Below, in pieces: positions 8,843 through 17,041 of a stretch of DNA of 64,000 bases. Both the position numbers and the translations under genes were made by a program. The notes under the pieces were generated by a model. That model did not search any database. It was not told the DNA's origin and worked only from the letters and a program-made list of their open reading frames with translations. Source of the stretch: Chloroflexota bacterium. GTDB lineage: Bacteria; Chloroflexota; Dehalococcoidia; Lucifugimonadales; GCA-2722455. The stretch lies in the NCBI GenBank assembly GCA_002722455.1, contig PBMB01000002.1:150928-214927 (forward strand). Reading direction: 5' to 3'. Every line of letters begins with the position of its first letter. Within the stretch, counting starts at the first letter, position 1.

Positions 8843-9291
8843 TATAGGACTCCTTTAATGTTTAATTTAAGCAATGTTATTGCTTTTGAGTTAATTGAAG
8901 GTAGTGATTAACCAACCTTCGACAATTATTATATGAAAAAAGACTTTAAAAATCAAGTAAAAAATCAATTATTTTCAAAATATTTTAGTGCTAATTGAAG
9001 ATCTGGGTTAAGAAAACTTTCGTGGCGAAGTTCCTTCGTTTTCATTCGATTGCCGATTGCCGATTGCCGATTGAAGTATCTTTACTCATATTTAACTTTT
9101 GATTAATTTTTGTGTTGTTAGCACATTTGTTTAAATACTTTGAGTGTTAATCAAAGTTTTTATATTGTATATAAAATTTATTAATCAAGTCTTTTTTAGA
9201 AAAAAATTGACATTGAAATAACATAAGCCCTATTGAAATATAAAAAATAAATGATAAAAAAATAAAGTAAATAATAAAAGGAATTATTAAA
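8843..9291 (+). other. Intergenic region with a short tandem repeat
   Basis: About 450 bases between divergent genes. It contains a 7-bp tandem repeat at 9047-9073. A TTGACA at 9207-9212 may be the -35 box of the lipoprotein gene, but no good -10 follows at 17 bases. I see no open frame. Confidence 0.45.
9047..9073. repeat. 7-bp tandem repeat, about 3.9 copies
   Basis: CGATTGC at 9047, 9054 and 9061, then a partial CGATTG at 9068-9073. The copies are perfect and their GC content is above that of the surrounding intergenic DNA. Confidence 0.9.
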
Positions 9292-10212
9292 ATGAAAAAA
9301 ACGATACTAGCAATGATTATATCTCCAATACTAATATTAGGCTGTAAAACAGAAGATAAGAATTCAAATGGTGGTAATAGTGGATCTGGTGGTGAAGGAA
9401 ACTCTTCTTCTGAAATAATAAAGCCAGATATTGAAGGTGAATTTGGTATATGGACAACAGAATTTCCAGAATCATTAAGAGAGGAAGAAGCTATATCGAT
9501 ATCTTCTTCAAGAAATGGAATATTTGAAATAAAATATAAGAACTATAAAGACATAGTTTCAGAGGGAATGAAAAGCTATTCAACAATTATCAAAATGGAA
9601 AAAAATGAAGAAGGAGTTTATGAATCAGATTTAGAACTAGGTAATGGTTATTTATATGGTAAGCACCATAGTGGAATGGTGAAAGATGCTCATATAACAA
9701 TAGAAAATATTTCAAAAAATCAAATTAAAGTAAATTTTACGGGTGTAGCTCCTAATGGTTATGAAATAAACATATCAGATCACATAATGTATTTGTCGGT
9801 AACAAGAGAAGCAGGAAGAGAAGCACAATTTATAGAGCTAGATAGAGAATTGATAACTCTCGAAACAGATTATTTTGAATATTTAGGTAATGGAAAAATA
9901 TATGTAGAAGATTCAGATATAGGTTGTAATTATACTGCTGAAGTTACTCCAAGTGGATATACAATATTATCAGGCACACCTTATGCTTTTGTTGAAGATT
10001 ATGAACCTTGGGCTTTTGATTTTGTTATAAATGCAGAAGACACAAATTGTGAAATTTTAGAAAATCAAGCAGGAGTATTAAATATATATTATGGAATGGG
10101 CTTTCCTTTAAGCTATGATGAGATCCATATAAGAACTGCTTTTAAAGATTACAAAATGGAAGGGGTTATGGTTTCATATGGAATGTATAGACCAGAAGAA
10201 TATGCCAGATAA
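9292..10212 (+). CDS. Predicted lipoprotein, 306 aa
   Basis: Signal sequence MKKTILAMIISPILILGC with a lipobox ILGC (lipidated Cys18). A short Gly/Ser/Asn-rich linker (residues 22-38) follows, then a beta-rich, acidic domain. Asp at +2 is absent (Lys19), which by the E. coli rule favours outer-membrane sorting. Two further Cys near residues 217 and 250 could form a disulfide. AAGGA precedes the ATG. The ligand or role is unknown. Confidence 0.75.
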   Translation: MKKTILAMIISPILILGCKTEDKNSNGGNSGSGGEGNSSSEIIKPDIEGEFGIWTTEFPESLREEEAISISSSRNGIFEIKYKNYKDIVSEGMKSYSTIIKMEKNEEGVYESDLELGNGYLYGKHHSGMVKDAHITIENISKNQIKVNFTGVAPNGYEINISDHIMYLSVTREAGREAQFIELDRELITLETDYFEYLGNGKIYVEDSDIGCNYTAEVTPSGYTILSGTPYAFVEDYEPWAFDFVINAEDTNCEILENQAGVLNIYYGMGFPLSYDEIHIRTAFKDYKMEGVMVSYGMYRPEEYAR

Positions 10213-10213
10213 A

Positions 10214-10243
10214 AGAACAGAGGCTTGAAAGCCTCTGTTTAAA
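10214..10243. terminator. Bidirectional terminator
   Basis: Ten-base stem AACAGAGGCT/AGCCTCTGTT with a TGAA loop (10216-10239). On the minus strand it is followed by CTTTTAT and would end the small RNA candidate; on the plus strand it ends the lipoprotein gene. Confidence 0.85.
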
Positions 10244-10327
10244 TCCAGTCACCACTTACGAATCATCTTGCATGATTACAATTTCTTGCTGGGAAGTGTT
10301 CGATCTCAACTGGTCAGTCACTTCGAT
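10214..10327 (-). ncRNA. Candidate small RNA, about 110 nt, minus strand
   Basis: Seen: a promoter at 10361-10334, then about 110 bases with no open frame, then a strong terminator hairpin. The body can fold with a CCAGT/ACTGG closing helix, an inner CACTT/AAGTG helix and an apical AATCAT/ATGATT hairpin. Size and closed-rod shape recall housekeeping RNAs, but I cannot find the conserved SRP RNA or 6S RNA motifs. The identity is unknown. Confidence 0.5.
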
Positions 10328-10333
10328 TTAACC

Positions 10334-10361
10334 ATTATACTTAAAATCAAATTAAAATCAA
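10334..10361 (-). promoter_or_regulatory. Sigma-70-like promoter for the small RNA candidate
   Basis: Minus strand TTGATT (10361-10356), a 16-base spacer and a perfect TATAAT (10339-10334). Confidence 0.65.
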
Positions 10362-10386
10362 TAATTAATTTGATTTTTCATATTTT

Positions 10387-10977
10387 TCATGCCGTTTCTT
10401 TTTCTTTGGTTTCAATATATTGAAAATCTTCTACCATATAATCAATATCATCATAGATTTTCAGTTTTTCCATTGCTGTTCTAAACTCAATTGGAGTTAA
10501 TAGCATTCTTTTGTTATCGACATAAACAACTTCTGAATTATGGTACGCATTGCGTAATTTATCAATAAAATTTCGAATATGTTTATCTGTAACTTTTGGA
10601 GAAGGAATCTCACCACACTTGGTTATATATTTAAAATATTTAATCATTAGACCACCATTAGGAATTAATGTAGATATGATTTTAATATTTTCTTTTTTTC
10701 GAGAATAAATACGTTTTGCACGAGTAATGGAATTATCTGTATGATCATACTTATCACTTTCTATAACAGACTTTGTTGTTACAGCTAAAATTTTATTAAT
10801 TACTAATTCTTGTCTTTTTGAAAAAATATAATTAGTATCGTCACCATCAATATTTTTACAGCCTTGAATATTATTTTTATTTAGATCTAGATTATTTTTA
10901 ATGAAATCTTCTTCCATTTTTTTAGTGTTTCGAATAATACGACGCAGCTCGAAATTTTCTTTTTTTTCTTCTGTCAT
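10387..10977 (-). CDS. Hypothetical protein, 196 aa
   Basis: Charged, mostly helical soluble protein starting MTEEKKENFELRRIIRNTKK, ending with TGA. GGAG lies about 11 bases before the ATG. A central stretch (residues 95-130) is basic with a Gly-Gly turn, then an LRNAYHNSEVVYVDNK segment. No domain that I recognise. The small RNA promoter lies just beyond its 3' end on the same strand. Confidence 0.65.
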   Translation of the reverse strand: MTEEKKENFELRRIIRNTKKMEEDFIKNNLDLNKNNIQGCKNIDGDDTNYIFSKRQELVINKILAVTTKSVIESDKYDHTDNSITRAKRIYSRKKENIKIISTLIPNGGLMIKYFKYITKCGEIPSPKVTDKHIRNFIDKLRNAYHNSEVVYVDNKRMLLTPIEFRTAMEKLKIYDDIDYMVEDFQYIETKEKETA

Positions 10978-11182
10978 TTTAAATAATCTCCTGTTTATAT
11001 TTTCAAAATACGGTTTATTCGCTACCGTTTATAGAGTAAATTATAAATAATAACATTCTTGAGGTCAACTTGTTTTACAACACAAAATACTATCTACATC
11101 ACGTTTCAAGCAACCTAAAAATTAAAAAAAAGCCTTTTTTTAAATATGTGAAAAAATATTAAAAAAACGTTTAAGTAAAAAA

Positions 11183-11485
11183 TTAGCTTATTTTTTCAAC
11201 AACAAAACAACCATCGAAATCAACTATATTACTATTATTAAGATCTATCTTTAAAAAACTTGAATCTTTTTTTAGTTCTCCAATCGCATTCCTGCATTCT
11301 AAAAGCATTAAATAGTTTCTTTCTTGTAATTTATGTTTATTTAGGTCATAGTCTTTAACAATCATACTACTCGCTTTTTTTCCATGTTTTTTAAGAACAG
11401 CCAATTCAGAAGCATGAGCTTCATCATTTGCAAAAATATTAATTTTTCGTCGAGAACTGTTAAGTACGGTATATAGTTTTGACAT
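11183..11485 (-). CDS. Hypothetical protein, 100 aa
   Basis: Small soluble alpha/beta protein starting MSKLYTVLNSSRRK, with a strong AAGGAG ribosome site. It ends FDGCFVVEKIS. It stands alone between AT-rich gaps of about 205 and 120 bases. I do not recognise the family. Confidence 0.6.
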   Translation of the reverse strand: MSKLYTVLNSSRRKINIFANDEAHASELAVLKKHGKKASSMIVKDYDLNKHKLQERNYLMLLECRNAIGELKKDSSFLKIDLNNSNIVDFDGCFVVEKIS

Positions 11486-11559
11486 GATAATCTCCTTATG
11501 TTGTTTAATTAAAAGATTATGATTTGATATCTTAAAAATGTCAATATTAATAGAAAAAA

Positions 11560-11585
11560 AAGAGCACCGAAAGGCACTCTTTTTT
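11560..11585 (-). terminator. Terminator of the 170-aa membrane-protein gene
   Basis: An AAAAAAGAGC... AGGCACTCTTTTTT inverted repeat (about 11562-11584) with flanking A/T-runs, just beyond the stop at 11603. Confidence 0.65.
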
Positions 11586-11602
11586 GTAATTTAAATTTGA
11601 TT

Positions 11603-12115
11603 TTAAATTTCACCACTAAGGTCGTCATAGTTGTTAAGAATAAATTCAACTTTACTATGATATTCAGAAAGAATCATAATTAGACGTTTTTTGTTTCGTT
11701 CTTCTCTAAATGAATCAATTGCTTCTTTTGTATGACTTTTGAAGATTCCTTTGTGTTTAGAAATAATATGTGGATGGATTTCTTGTATATAAGTTTTAAT
11801 TTGACTATCTAATCGCTTTTTATGAATTAAATTAAACAATAATGCACCAACTAATGCACCTAAACAAGCACAGGCAATATTAAAGTTTTCTGGTTGATTT
11901 AGTGCAACCATTAAATTATGAAATGTCTTTTCCATGCCATCGCCTTGTGCAATAATTGTTTTCCCAAGAATATCATAAAGGTAAGCAAGTCCACCTATAG
12001 AAGTTAAGAATAAAAGAACAGAAAATTTTCTCATCCAATTATGATAAGAGTTAAGTTTATCTAAACCTTTTTTTAGTTGTTTATCGTAAGATTTGAATTC
12101 GATTTCTGGGATCAT
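11603..12115 (-). CDS. Small membrane protein with two TM helices, 170 aa
   Basis: I place the start at the ATG ending at 12115 (MIPEIEFKSYDK), because AAGGAG lies directly before it; the longer frame to 12172 lacks a good site. There are two hydrophobic segments, about residues 33-53 and 77-97 (the second contains ACACLGALVGALLF). Both termini are charged and probably cytoplasmic. It has no recognised domain. An upstream sigma-70 promoter is not obvious. Confidence 0.65.
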   Translation of the reverse strand: MIPEIEFKSYDKQLKKGLDKLNSYHNWMRKFSVLLFLTSIGGLAYLYDILGKTIIAQGDGMEKTFHNLMVALNQPENFNIACACLGALVGALLFNLIHKKRLDSQIKTYIQEIHPHIISKHKGIFKSHTKEAIDSFREERNKKRLIMILSEYHSKVEFILNNYDDLSGEI

Positions 12116-12380
12116 TTTTTGTCTCCTTAAATTATTTATACTCATTATAATATAAATAGATTTTTTTATCAACTAAATTTTTTTTATTTTATTTTATAGG
12201 AATATTATAATATTTCAAAAAAAATATTTGCAAGAATAACACTATAGTATAAAATAATAATTAGAACTTGATTGTTCACATTTACGAAGAGGAGTGATGA
12301 CCTTTTTATAAATGTATTCTCAAGAATATTTTTTTGAGAGTGTTAATATAATATTGGATAATATAAAAAACTGGGAAAAG

Positions 12381-12404
12381 AACCTTATCATTCATGATAA
12401 GGTT
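12381..12404. terminator. Terminator of the ATP-grasp/DUF4031 operon
   Basis: AACCTTATCA/TGATAAGGTT inverted repeat just downstream of the minus-strand stop at 12414, with a short A/T tail. Confidence 0.75.
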
Positions 12405-12413
12405 TCTTCATTT

Positions 12414-12677
12414 TTAGGCATTACCTTTTTCTCTAATCTCTCTCATTTTATAAACAAGTTCTCTTCTATTTACTTCAATAGCACCCAATTTAACAGCTTT
12501 TTCTCTTCTCATTTTAGGGATATCATAATGTGGAAATGAAGCGTTTTTCTGAAACCACTCTCTCTTCATTCCAATCTTGTCAGCCATTTCGTGCAGTTCT
12601 TCTAACGTATCAGCGATCATATGACACATTATCATTCCTTTAAATTCATAAATAGGTTTATCGACATATACTGGCAT
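12414..12677 (-). CDS. DUF4031 family protein, 87 aa
   Basis: Seen: MPVYVDKPIYEF, then MCHMIADTLEELHEMADKIG, a WFQ and SFPHYDIPKMRREKAVKLGA, then IEVNRRELV. This order matches the DUF4031 family, which has conserved His, Asp and Arg residues. The function of the family is not established. It is the last of four tightly packed genes, starting 3 bases after the stop of the preceding one, so it probably works with the ATP-grasp protein. There is no signal or membrane segment. Confidence 0.85.
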   Translation of the reverse strand: MPVYVDKPIYEFKGMIMCHMIADTLEELHEMADKIGMKREWFQKNASFPHYDIPKMRREKAVKLGAIEVNRRELVYKMREIREKGNA

Positions 12678-12680
12678 AAA

Positions 12681-13541
12681 CTAATCTTTTTTTAGAAATT
12701 TGTTGTGACCAACATTGAAAACAAAACTATCTATAACAATGCCTTCTAACGTTTTTCGAGTGTTTAATCGAAGTTCATTTTTTCTTTTCTTTCCAGAGTA
12801 ATAATTATTAATAAAAGAAACTAACTTTTTGGAATTTTCAAGATTGAAAAAAATTGGTTCACGTGTTTTTTTGTTAGAAAAAGTAACTTTAAATTTAGAA
12901 ATACCTTTTGTGTAATAATCATGTGAAGCGTGAGCTTTAACGTCAGGGAAATCTTCTCCAAGTTCTTTTTCAAAAACGTTATTAATAGAATCATTAAAAT
13001 CATTAAACTTATGATAAATTTCAAAATCTTCTTTTTCATGAAAACAAGCAAAATCTAGTAATACACAATTAATGCAAATACCCCATTGAGTTGAGTGATA
13101 TTTAACTTCAAAAGAAACGCCCTCGAAATCATCTTCTTTAAGAGTGGATTTTAAATGTATTTCTTTTGCAATATCAGAAATCATTTTTTGATTGTTTTCT
13201 GAAAACTTAAAGTGAAATGTGTAATCATGCAATGTATCAAAACTAACCCTTCTTTGATTAATGATATCTTTTTTTATAATAGAACGATATTTTTTCAAAG
13301 AAATAGGTTTTCTATCATTTTCTACAATAACAACATCAATATTATTATTTTCAAAATAAGAGATAAGATTATGTAACTTTAATATTGTAGATTTATCGTC
13401 CTCTTCTTCACTCAACGAATAGTAAGGATTTATTGTATTTAGTGATAATCTAAGAGACGCATACTCTGCATCTGACATAGGATTGTTGTCAATTCCAATA
13501 AAATTCAATACAGGATTTTCAAAATTATGATTTTTAGGCAT
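12681..13541 (-). CDS. Hypothetical protein in ATP-grasp operon, 286 aa
   Basis: Third gene of the four-gene operon. Soluble alpha/beta protein starting MPKNHNFENPVLNFIGIDNNPMSD. An IDNNPMSDAEYASLRLSLNTI segment lies near residues 17-37. Cys/His-containing stretches lie near residues 155-170. It ends with TAG, 3 bases before the DUF4031 start. I do not recognise a family; its position suggests a partner or substrate of the ATP-grasp enzyme (inference). Confidence 0.7.
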   Translation of the reverse strand: MPKNHNFENPVLNFIGIDNNPMSDAEYASLRLSLNTINPYYSLSEEEDDKSTILKLHNLISYFENNNIDVVIVENDRKPISLKKYRSIIKKDIINQRRVSFDTLHDYTFHFKFSENNQKMISDIAKEIHLKSTLKEDDFEGVSFEVKYHSTQWGICINCVLLDFACFHEKEDFEIYHKFNDFNDSINNVFEKELGEDFPDVKAHASHDYYTKGISKFKVTFSNKKTREPIFFNLENSKKLVSFINNYYSGKKRKNELRLNTRKTLEGIVIDSFVFNVGHNKFLKKD

Positions 13542-13544
13542 AGA

Positions 13545-14297
13545 TCAATCTCCGTAGTACATTTGAAGAGATGAAGGTTCACTAGTGTTATAAAATAATT
13601 TCATTTCTCTTAAAATATCATGAGAAGGTGAAAAACGACCATTACTAAATGAAAGAACTTCAAAATCCAAGCCACTTGCTTCATTAACAATATCAAGAAT
13701 AGAATCAATGTTTCTTTGAGTCATTCTGATTAATGTGTCTCCCATTTCTTTTTTTTCTGAAAGGTCAAAATTATCTTTTAATGCTTTTTCTTTTCTTAAA
13801 TTTTCATTTTTAATTTGTTCTACTTCTTCTTCATTTTTTGCATATCGTGTTTCTTCTTTTTTTCCAGAAAGGAAATCAAATACAATTTCAATACCAGATT
13901 CACTAGCAGAAACATTTCCATATAAGAATAATCCTGTTTCTCTTCCTTTCTCAATAATTGCACGTTGTATCTTACTTAAGTAGTAAGTAATATCATTTTC
14001 TTTAACTTTCTCACCTAATTGATTCTTCAACTCTTCAATTTTTTCATTTTTTTCTCTAATAACATTTGTTTTGTTTTTATCTTTGTTATCAAAATGAGAG
14101 GCAGCATGAGACTTAGCCAAATCATCCATATTACGATAGGTTAAAACAATTTTTTCTTTTAAATCACTAGAGATCTCCGTTTCTCCATTTTCTTGAAGTT
14201 TTTTATATTCATCTATAATGAGACTAACGCCCATAGAAAGCATTCGTATTTCTCGACCTAAATTGTTAAAAACTTCTTCTTTTATCTCTTTTTCCAT
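13545..14297 (-). CDS. Hypothetical coiled-coil protein in ATP-grasp operon, 250 aa
   Basis: Second gene of the operon, 2 bases after the ATP-grasp gene. Strong heptad character around residues 80-105 and 155-190 (Glu/Lys/Leu-rich). The C-terminal 50 residues are more globular (DFEVLSFSNGRFSPSHDI). It ends with TGA. No catalytic motif is seen. It could be a scaffold or adaptor for the neighbouring enzyme. Confidence 0.7.
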   Translation of the reverse strand: MEKEIKEEVFNNLGREIRMLSMGVSLIIDEYKKLQENGETEISSDLKEKIVLTYRNMDDLAKSHAASHFDNKDKNKTNVIREKNEKIEELKNQLGEKVKENDITYYLSKIQRAIIEKGRETGLFLYGNVSASESGIEIVFDFLSGKKEETRYAKNEEEVEQIKNENLRKEKALKDNFDLSEKKEMGDTLIRMTQRNIDSILDIVNEASGLDFEVLSFSNGRFSPSHDILREMKLFYNTSEPSSLQMYYGD

Positions 14298-14299
14298 TA

Positions 14300-15166
14300 T
14301 TATTCCCCTAAGCTAATATCACCATTATACTCTAATTCTGCTATTTTTGAAACTTTTTTTAAAACAATTTCTGGATTGCAATGATATAAACCCGCAGCAG
14401 AAAATGAATTAAGTTCGATTACTTTATATTCACCAGTTATTGTTTGTGCAATATCAACGGTATAAACAATATCAGGTTGTTCTGGTAAAGAGATTATTTT
14501 TTCTGCCAGTTTAATTGCTTGTTCTGGCGCACCTTCCTTCATGAAAACAGTATCTTTAATTTTATATTGAGAAGCAGCAATCACTTTTCTGTTACCTACA
14601 AGAATACGATATTCTTTTTCTATTTTTTTTATGGGAGAAACAAGAATCATTGTTGTTGGTAAAACAGAAGTTAAATTTTCAAGACTATTTATTTCATAAT
14701 CAAAATCTTCAATATGAATTGTAGTTCCAGCAAAAGTTTTTAATCCTGAATCTGGTCTGACAAAAAGTTTATTTGTTTCGTAAAGATCGTAGATACGATT
14801 GGGATTCTTTTTAAACTCTTTATATGGAAGCATAATAAAGTTGTCATTAAGTAAGTATTCACTCGGAATATTCGGAAGATAATGACTGCACTTCAGTGCA
14901 TTGATTTCCATATATCGAGAAGGAATATAACCCATGTTTAGAGAATCCAATGCTTCTAAGAATTCAATAGAACCATAGGCAACAACACATTCCCCTTTTT
15001 CAAAAGTGGGATTTTCTTGAAATGGAGTTATTTGCAGAGCTTTGTAGTTTGGAATATAAGTTAGGACTTCATATTCAATATTTAACTCTTCACATAATTC
15101 GACAAGATCTTTGTGGTAAGCATCTTTTAACATATGGTAATCAAATAACCATTTACATTTTGACAT
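14300..15166 (-). CDS. ATP-grasp domain protein, R2K-like clade
   Basis: Seen: KLFVRPDSGLKTFAGTTIH (about residues 133-151), EKEYRILVGNRKVIAASQYK (about 184-203) and YTVDIAQTITGEYKVIELNSFSAAGLY (about 236-262). The last has an Asp and a Glu-x-Asn in the metal-binding positions typical of ATP-grasp enzymes. Known: ATP-grasp enzymes join a carboxylate to an amine or thiol through an acyl-phosphate. R2K-type members occur in phages and bacteria and have been predicted to modify proteins or peptides. It leads a four-gene operon with gaps of 2-3 bases. The clade is assigned from motif resemblance. Confidence 0.8.
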   Translation of the reverse strand: MSKCKWLFDYHMLKDAYHKDLVELCEELNIEYEVLTYIPNYKALQITPFQENPTFEKGECVVAYGSIEFLEALDSLNMGYIPSRYMEINALKCSHYLPNIPSEYLLNDNFIMLPYKEFKKNPNRIYDLYETNKLFVRPDSGLKTFAGTTIHIEDFDYEINSLENLTSVLPTTMILVSPIKKIEKEYRILVGNRKVIAASQYKIKDTVFMKEGAPEQAIKLAEKIISLPEQPDIVYTVDIAQTITGEYKVIELNSFSAAGLYHCNPEIVLKKVSKIAELEYNGDISLGE

Positions 15167-15202
15167 TTTAAACTCCTTTAAATTTTTTATTATTATAATA
15201 AA

Positions 15203-15228
15203 AAAATCCTTTATTGAAAAGGATTTTT
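15203..15228 (-). terminator. Terminator between the Nudix gene and the ATP-grasp operon
   Basis: AAAATCCTTT/AAAAGGATTTT stem with A/T flanks, so the Nudix gene and the ATP-grasp operon are probably separate units. Confidence 0.8.
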
Positions 15229-15237
15229 TGTATTAAT

Positions 15238-15678
15238 TTAAAAGTGTTGTCGTATTCTTTGTTCTAATTCCCAAACAAAAACAGTTTTCATAGAAGGACA
15301 CATTAGAGTAACCGCTTCTTCTATACTAAACATTTTGAAGTCATCTACTTCTGGATAACTAGTATATTCTTTCTCGACCATAGAAGTGCATTTTAATGAA
15401 TTAAAGTCAATATCTTTATTATAACAAACAAAAAGATGTATTCTTTTGTGTTTATTATATGGATGTTCTCCAAAATCAATTAATTTATCTTCTTCATTAA
15501 TGCATATAGATGTTTCCTCCAAAACTTCTCGAATAGCAGCTTCTTTTGATGTTTCTTTGTTTTCTCTTCTTCCTTTTGGGAAGTCCCAGAAATCTTTTTG
15601 ATTAGTAGGATGAACCATCAATATTTTTTGCTTTAAGGTATCAACGAAAACGACTCCACAAGTTATTTGCTTTGACAT
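15238..15678 (-). CDS. Nudix hydrolase, 146 aa
   Basis: Seen: a Nudix box at about residues 36-58, Gly36, Glu42, then REVLEETSI (Arg50, Glu51, Glu54, Glu55). Ser replaces the usual last Gly. A preceding WDFPKGR segment is typical. Known: the box binds magnesium for hydrolysis of a nucleoside diphosphate linked to another group. The substrate cannot be predicted; the KG-R pattern and short length resemble diadenosine polyphosphate and 8-oxo-dGTP type enzymes. GAGG precedes the ATG. It lies directly upstream of the ATP-grasp operon but has its own terminator. Confidence 0.9.
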   Translation of the reverse strand: MSKQITCGVVFVDTLKQKILMVHPTNQKDFWDFPKGRRENKETSKEAAIREVLEETSICINEEDKLIDFGEHPYNKHKRIHLFVCYNKDIDFNSLKCTSMVEKEYTSYPEVDDFKMFSIEEAVTLMCPSMKTVFVWELEQRIRQHF

Positions 15679-15868
15679 ACTTTCTACCTCTTTGTTTATT
15701 TAGTGATATTATACAAGTATATGAGTTTTTTTGCAACTACATTTTTTAAAAAACAAGATCTATTATACTTTTGTTAAATTTTAATGAATCTTTAATTATA
15801 TAATATTATAAATATTTATAAATGTTAAAATTAGAAAAGCATAAGAATGTAATTGAAGGAGAAATCAT

Positions 15869-16333
15869 ATGCATATACAAAAATTAAATAAAGAACATAT
15901 ACCTGAATTATTGGAAATTCAGGAAAATGTAGATATAAAATTTTTTAACAAAAGAAATTTAGATAATTTTAAAAATTTATTTGATAATGGTTTTTGCGTA
16001 GGTGTTTTTAAAAACAAAGAATTGGTTGGATATTCAAGAGTTTTATTTGATTTACCAGATAAAAATAAAAAAATAACAGATTATTATTGCCGTTTCAAAA
16101 CAGCAACATTTAACGGTTCAGTAATAAAACCAGAATATAGAGGATTAAATTTACAGTATGAAATGCATCAATATTCATTAAAAAATATACAAGACAAAAA
16201 AATAATTTTATCATTAGTTCATCCTGATAATATAAATTCAAAAAGGAATCTTGAAAAATCAGGATTTAAAGAAATTGATAAGATCTTTGTTTATGGAGAA
16301 AAAGAAAGATTACTTATGGAAAAAAAATTATAA
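15869..16333 (+). CDS. GNAT-family N-acetyltransferase, 154 aa
   Basis: Seen: a central GSVIKPEYRGLNLQYEMHQYS segment (about residues 87-107), corresponding to the acetyl-CoA binding motif A (R-G-x-N-L in place of the usual Q/R-x-x-G-x-G/A). A HPDN-NSKRNLEKSGFKEI segment in motif B position follows. Known: GNAT enzymes transfer acetyl from acetyl-CoA to amines. The substrate is unknown. AAGGAG precedes the ATG. The gene converges on an HD-domain gene through a shared terminator. Confidence 0.8.
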   Translation: MHIQKLNKEHIPELLEIQENVDIKFFNKRNLDNFKNLFDNGFCVGVFKNKELVGYSRVLFDLPDKNKKITDYYCRFKTATFNGSVIKPEYRGLNLQYEMHQYSLKNIQDKKIILSLVHPDNINSKRNLEKSGFKEIDKIFVYGEKERLLMEKKL

Positions 16334-16348
16334 AATTAATATAGAAAA

Positions 16349-16373
16349 AGAGAGATGTCTACAACATCTCTCT
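16349..16373. terminator. Bidirectional terminator between GNAT and HD genes
   Basis: Ten-base stem AGAGAGATGT/ACATCTCTCT with a CTACA loop. The right arm lies inside the last codons of the minus-strand HD gene (stop TAG at 16361-16359). Confidence 0.8.
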
Positions 16374-16934
16374 GTATTTTTGAAGATTTTCGATGGCAAT
16401 ATCTAAGAAATATTCTTTATAAAAAGAAGTATGAAATATCATATTTTTATCTCTAAGAATTGTGTCAATGAAATCTAAAACTCCGTTTTTAATTTCTTCG
16501 TCGGAATAAATAGCAGAATACTCTTTTTCTACTTTTTGTCTATTTTCTATAAAAGAATGCCAAGGAAGTGCCAAGCTATGCATATCTACATCAAGAACAA
16601 TCTTAGAATCTTCAATAGTAGACTTATGTTTTTTTGTATCTAATATAATCTGCTTTACTTTTTGAACTTCTGAATCTTCAAATCCGAAATCTTGTTCTTT
16701 ATTGCAAACTTCAAAAAAAGCAGCACTATCTTCTTCATTAGTTTTTGAATCTAATTTATAAACAATATCATGGAATAGCCAAGCAACATATTGAACATCA
16801 GAAATATTTTCCCCCTTACGTTCAAAAGTTTCTAACATAAAAAGACCTAAATCTAAATGGTTTTTGTTATGAAAAACTCTGTGTTTTTCTTCATAATATG
16901 GAATTACAAAATTGTAAATATCTTTAATAACCAC
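16359..16934 (-). CDS. HD-superfamily metal-dependent phosphohydrolase, 191 aa
   Basis: Seen: FHNKNHLDLGL (His22, His26), AWLFHDIVY (His55-Asp56), an N-x-E-D-S-A helix and VLDVDMHSLALP. This matches the compact HD phosphohydrolases of the COG4339 type. Known: the His/Asp set binds a divalent metal for phosphate ester hydrolysis; the substrate of this group is not established. The start is GTG (16934), with AGGAG five bases upstream. It is divergent from the ECF sigma operon across a 107-base region containing a perfect palindrome (16972-16988). Confidence 0.85.
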   Translation of the reverse strand: MVIKDIYNFVIPYYEEKHRVFHNKNHLDLGLFMLETFERKGENISDVQYVAWLFHDIVYKLDSKTNEEDSAAFFEVCNKEQDFGFEDSEVQKVKQIILDTKKHKSTIEDSKIVLDVDMHSLALPWHSFIENRQKVEKEYSAIYSDEEIKNGVLDFIDTILRDKNMIFHTSFYKEYFLDIAIENLQKYREML

Positions 16935-16971
16935 AACAACTCCTTTTAATTTTTTTAAACTTTATCATTTT

Positions 16972-16988
16972 TTGACATTCGATGTCAA
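16972..16988. promoter_or_regulatory. Perfect inverted repeat overlapping the ECF operon -35 box
   Basis: TTGACATTCGATGTCAA: 7-base arms and a 3-base centre. The left arm contains the TTGACA -35 hexamer, so a protein bound here would block the promoter. It could also affect the divergent HD gene. Confidence 0.6.
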
Positions 16989-17000
16989 CTAAAATACAAT
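16972..17000 (+). promoter_or_regulatory. Sigma-70-like promoter of the ECF operon
   Basis: TTGACA (16972-16977), a 17-base spacer and TACAAT (16995-17000), 41 bases before the start codon. Confidence 0.7.
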
Positions 17001-17041
17001 AGTCAACGTTTATAAAAAGAAAAAAATAGAGAAAGAGAATT

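Noticed and set aside
10214..10327. Identification of the small RNA as SRP 4.5S RNA or 6S RNA
   Set aside because: The conserved SRP helix-8 loop motif and the 6S central bubble elements are not visible, and the length is too short for 6S.
12312..12539. Plus-strand open frame of 75 codons
   Set aside because: It runs through the operon terminator and into the antisense of the DUF4031 gene, and it lacks a ribosome site.
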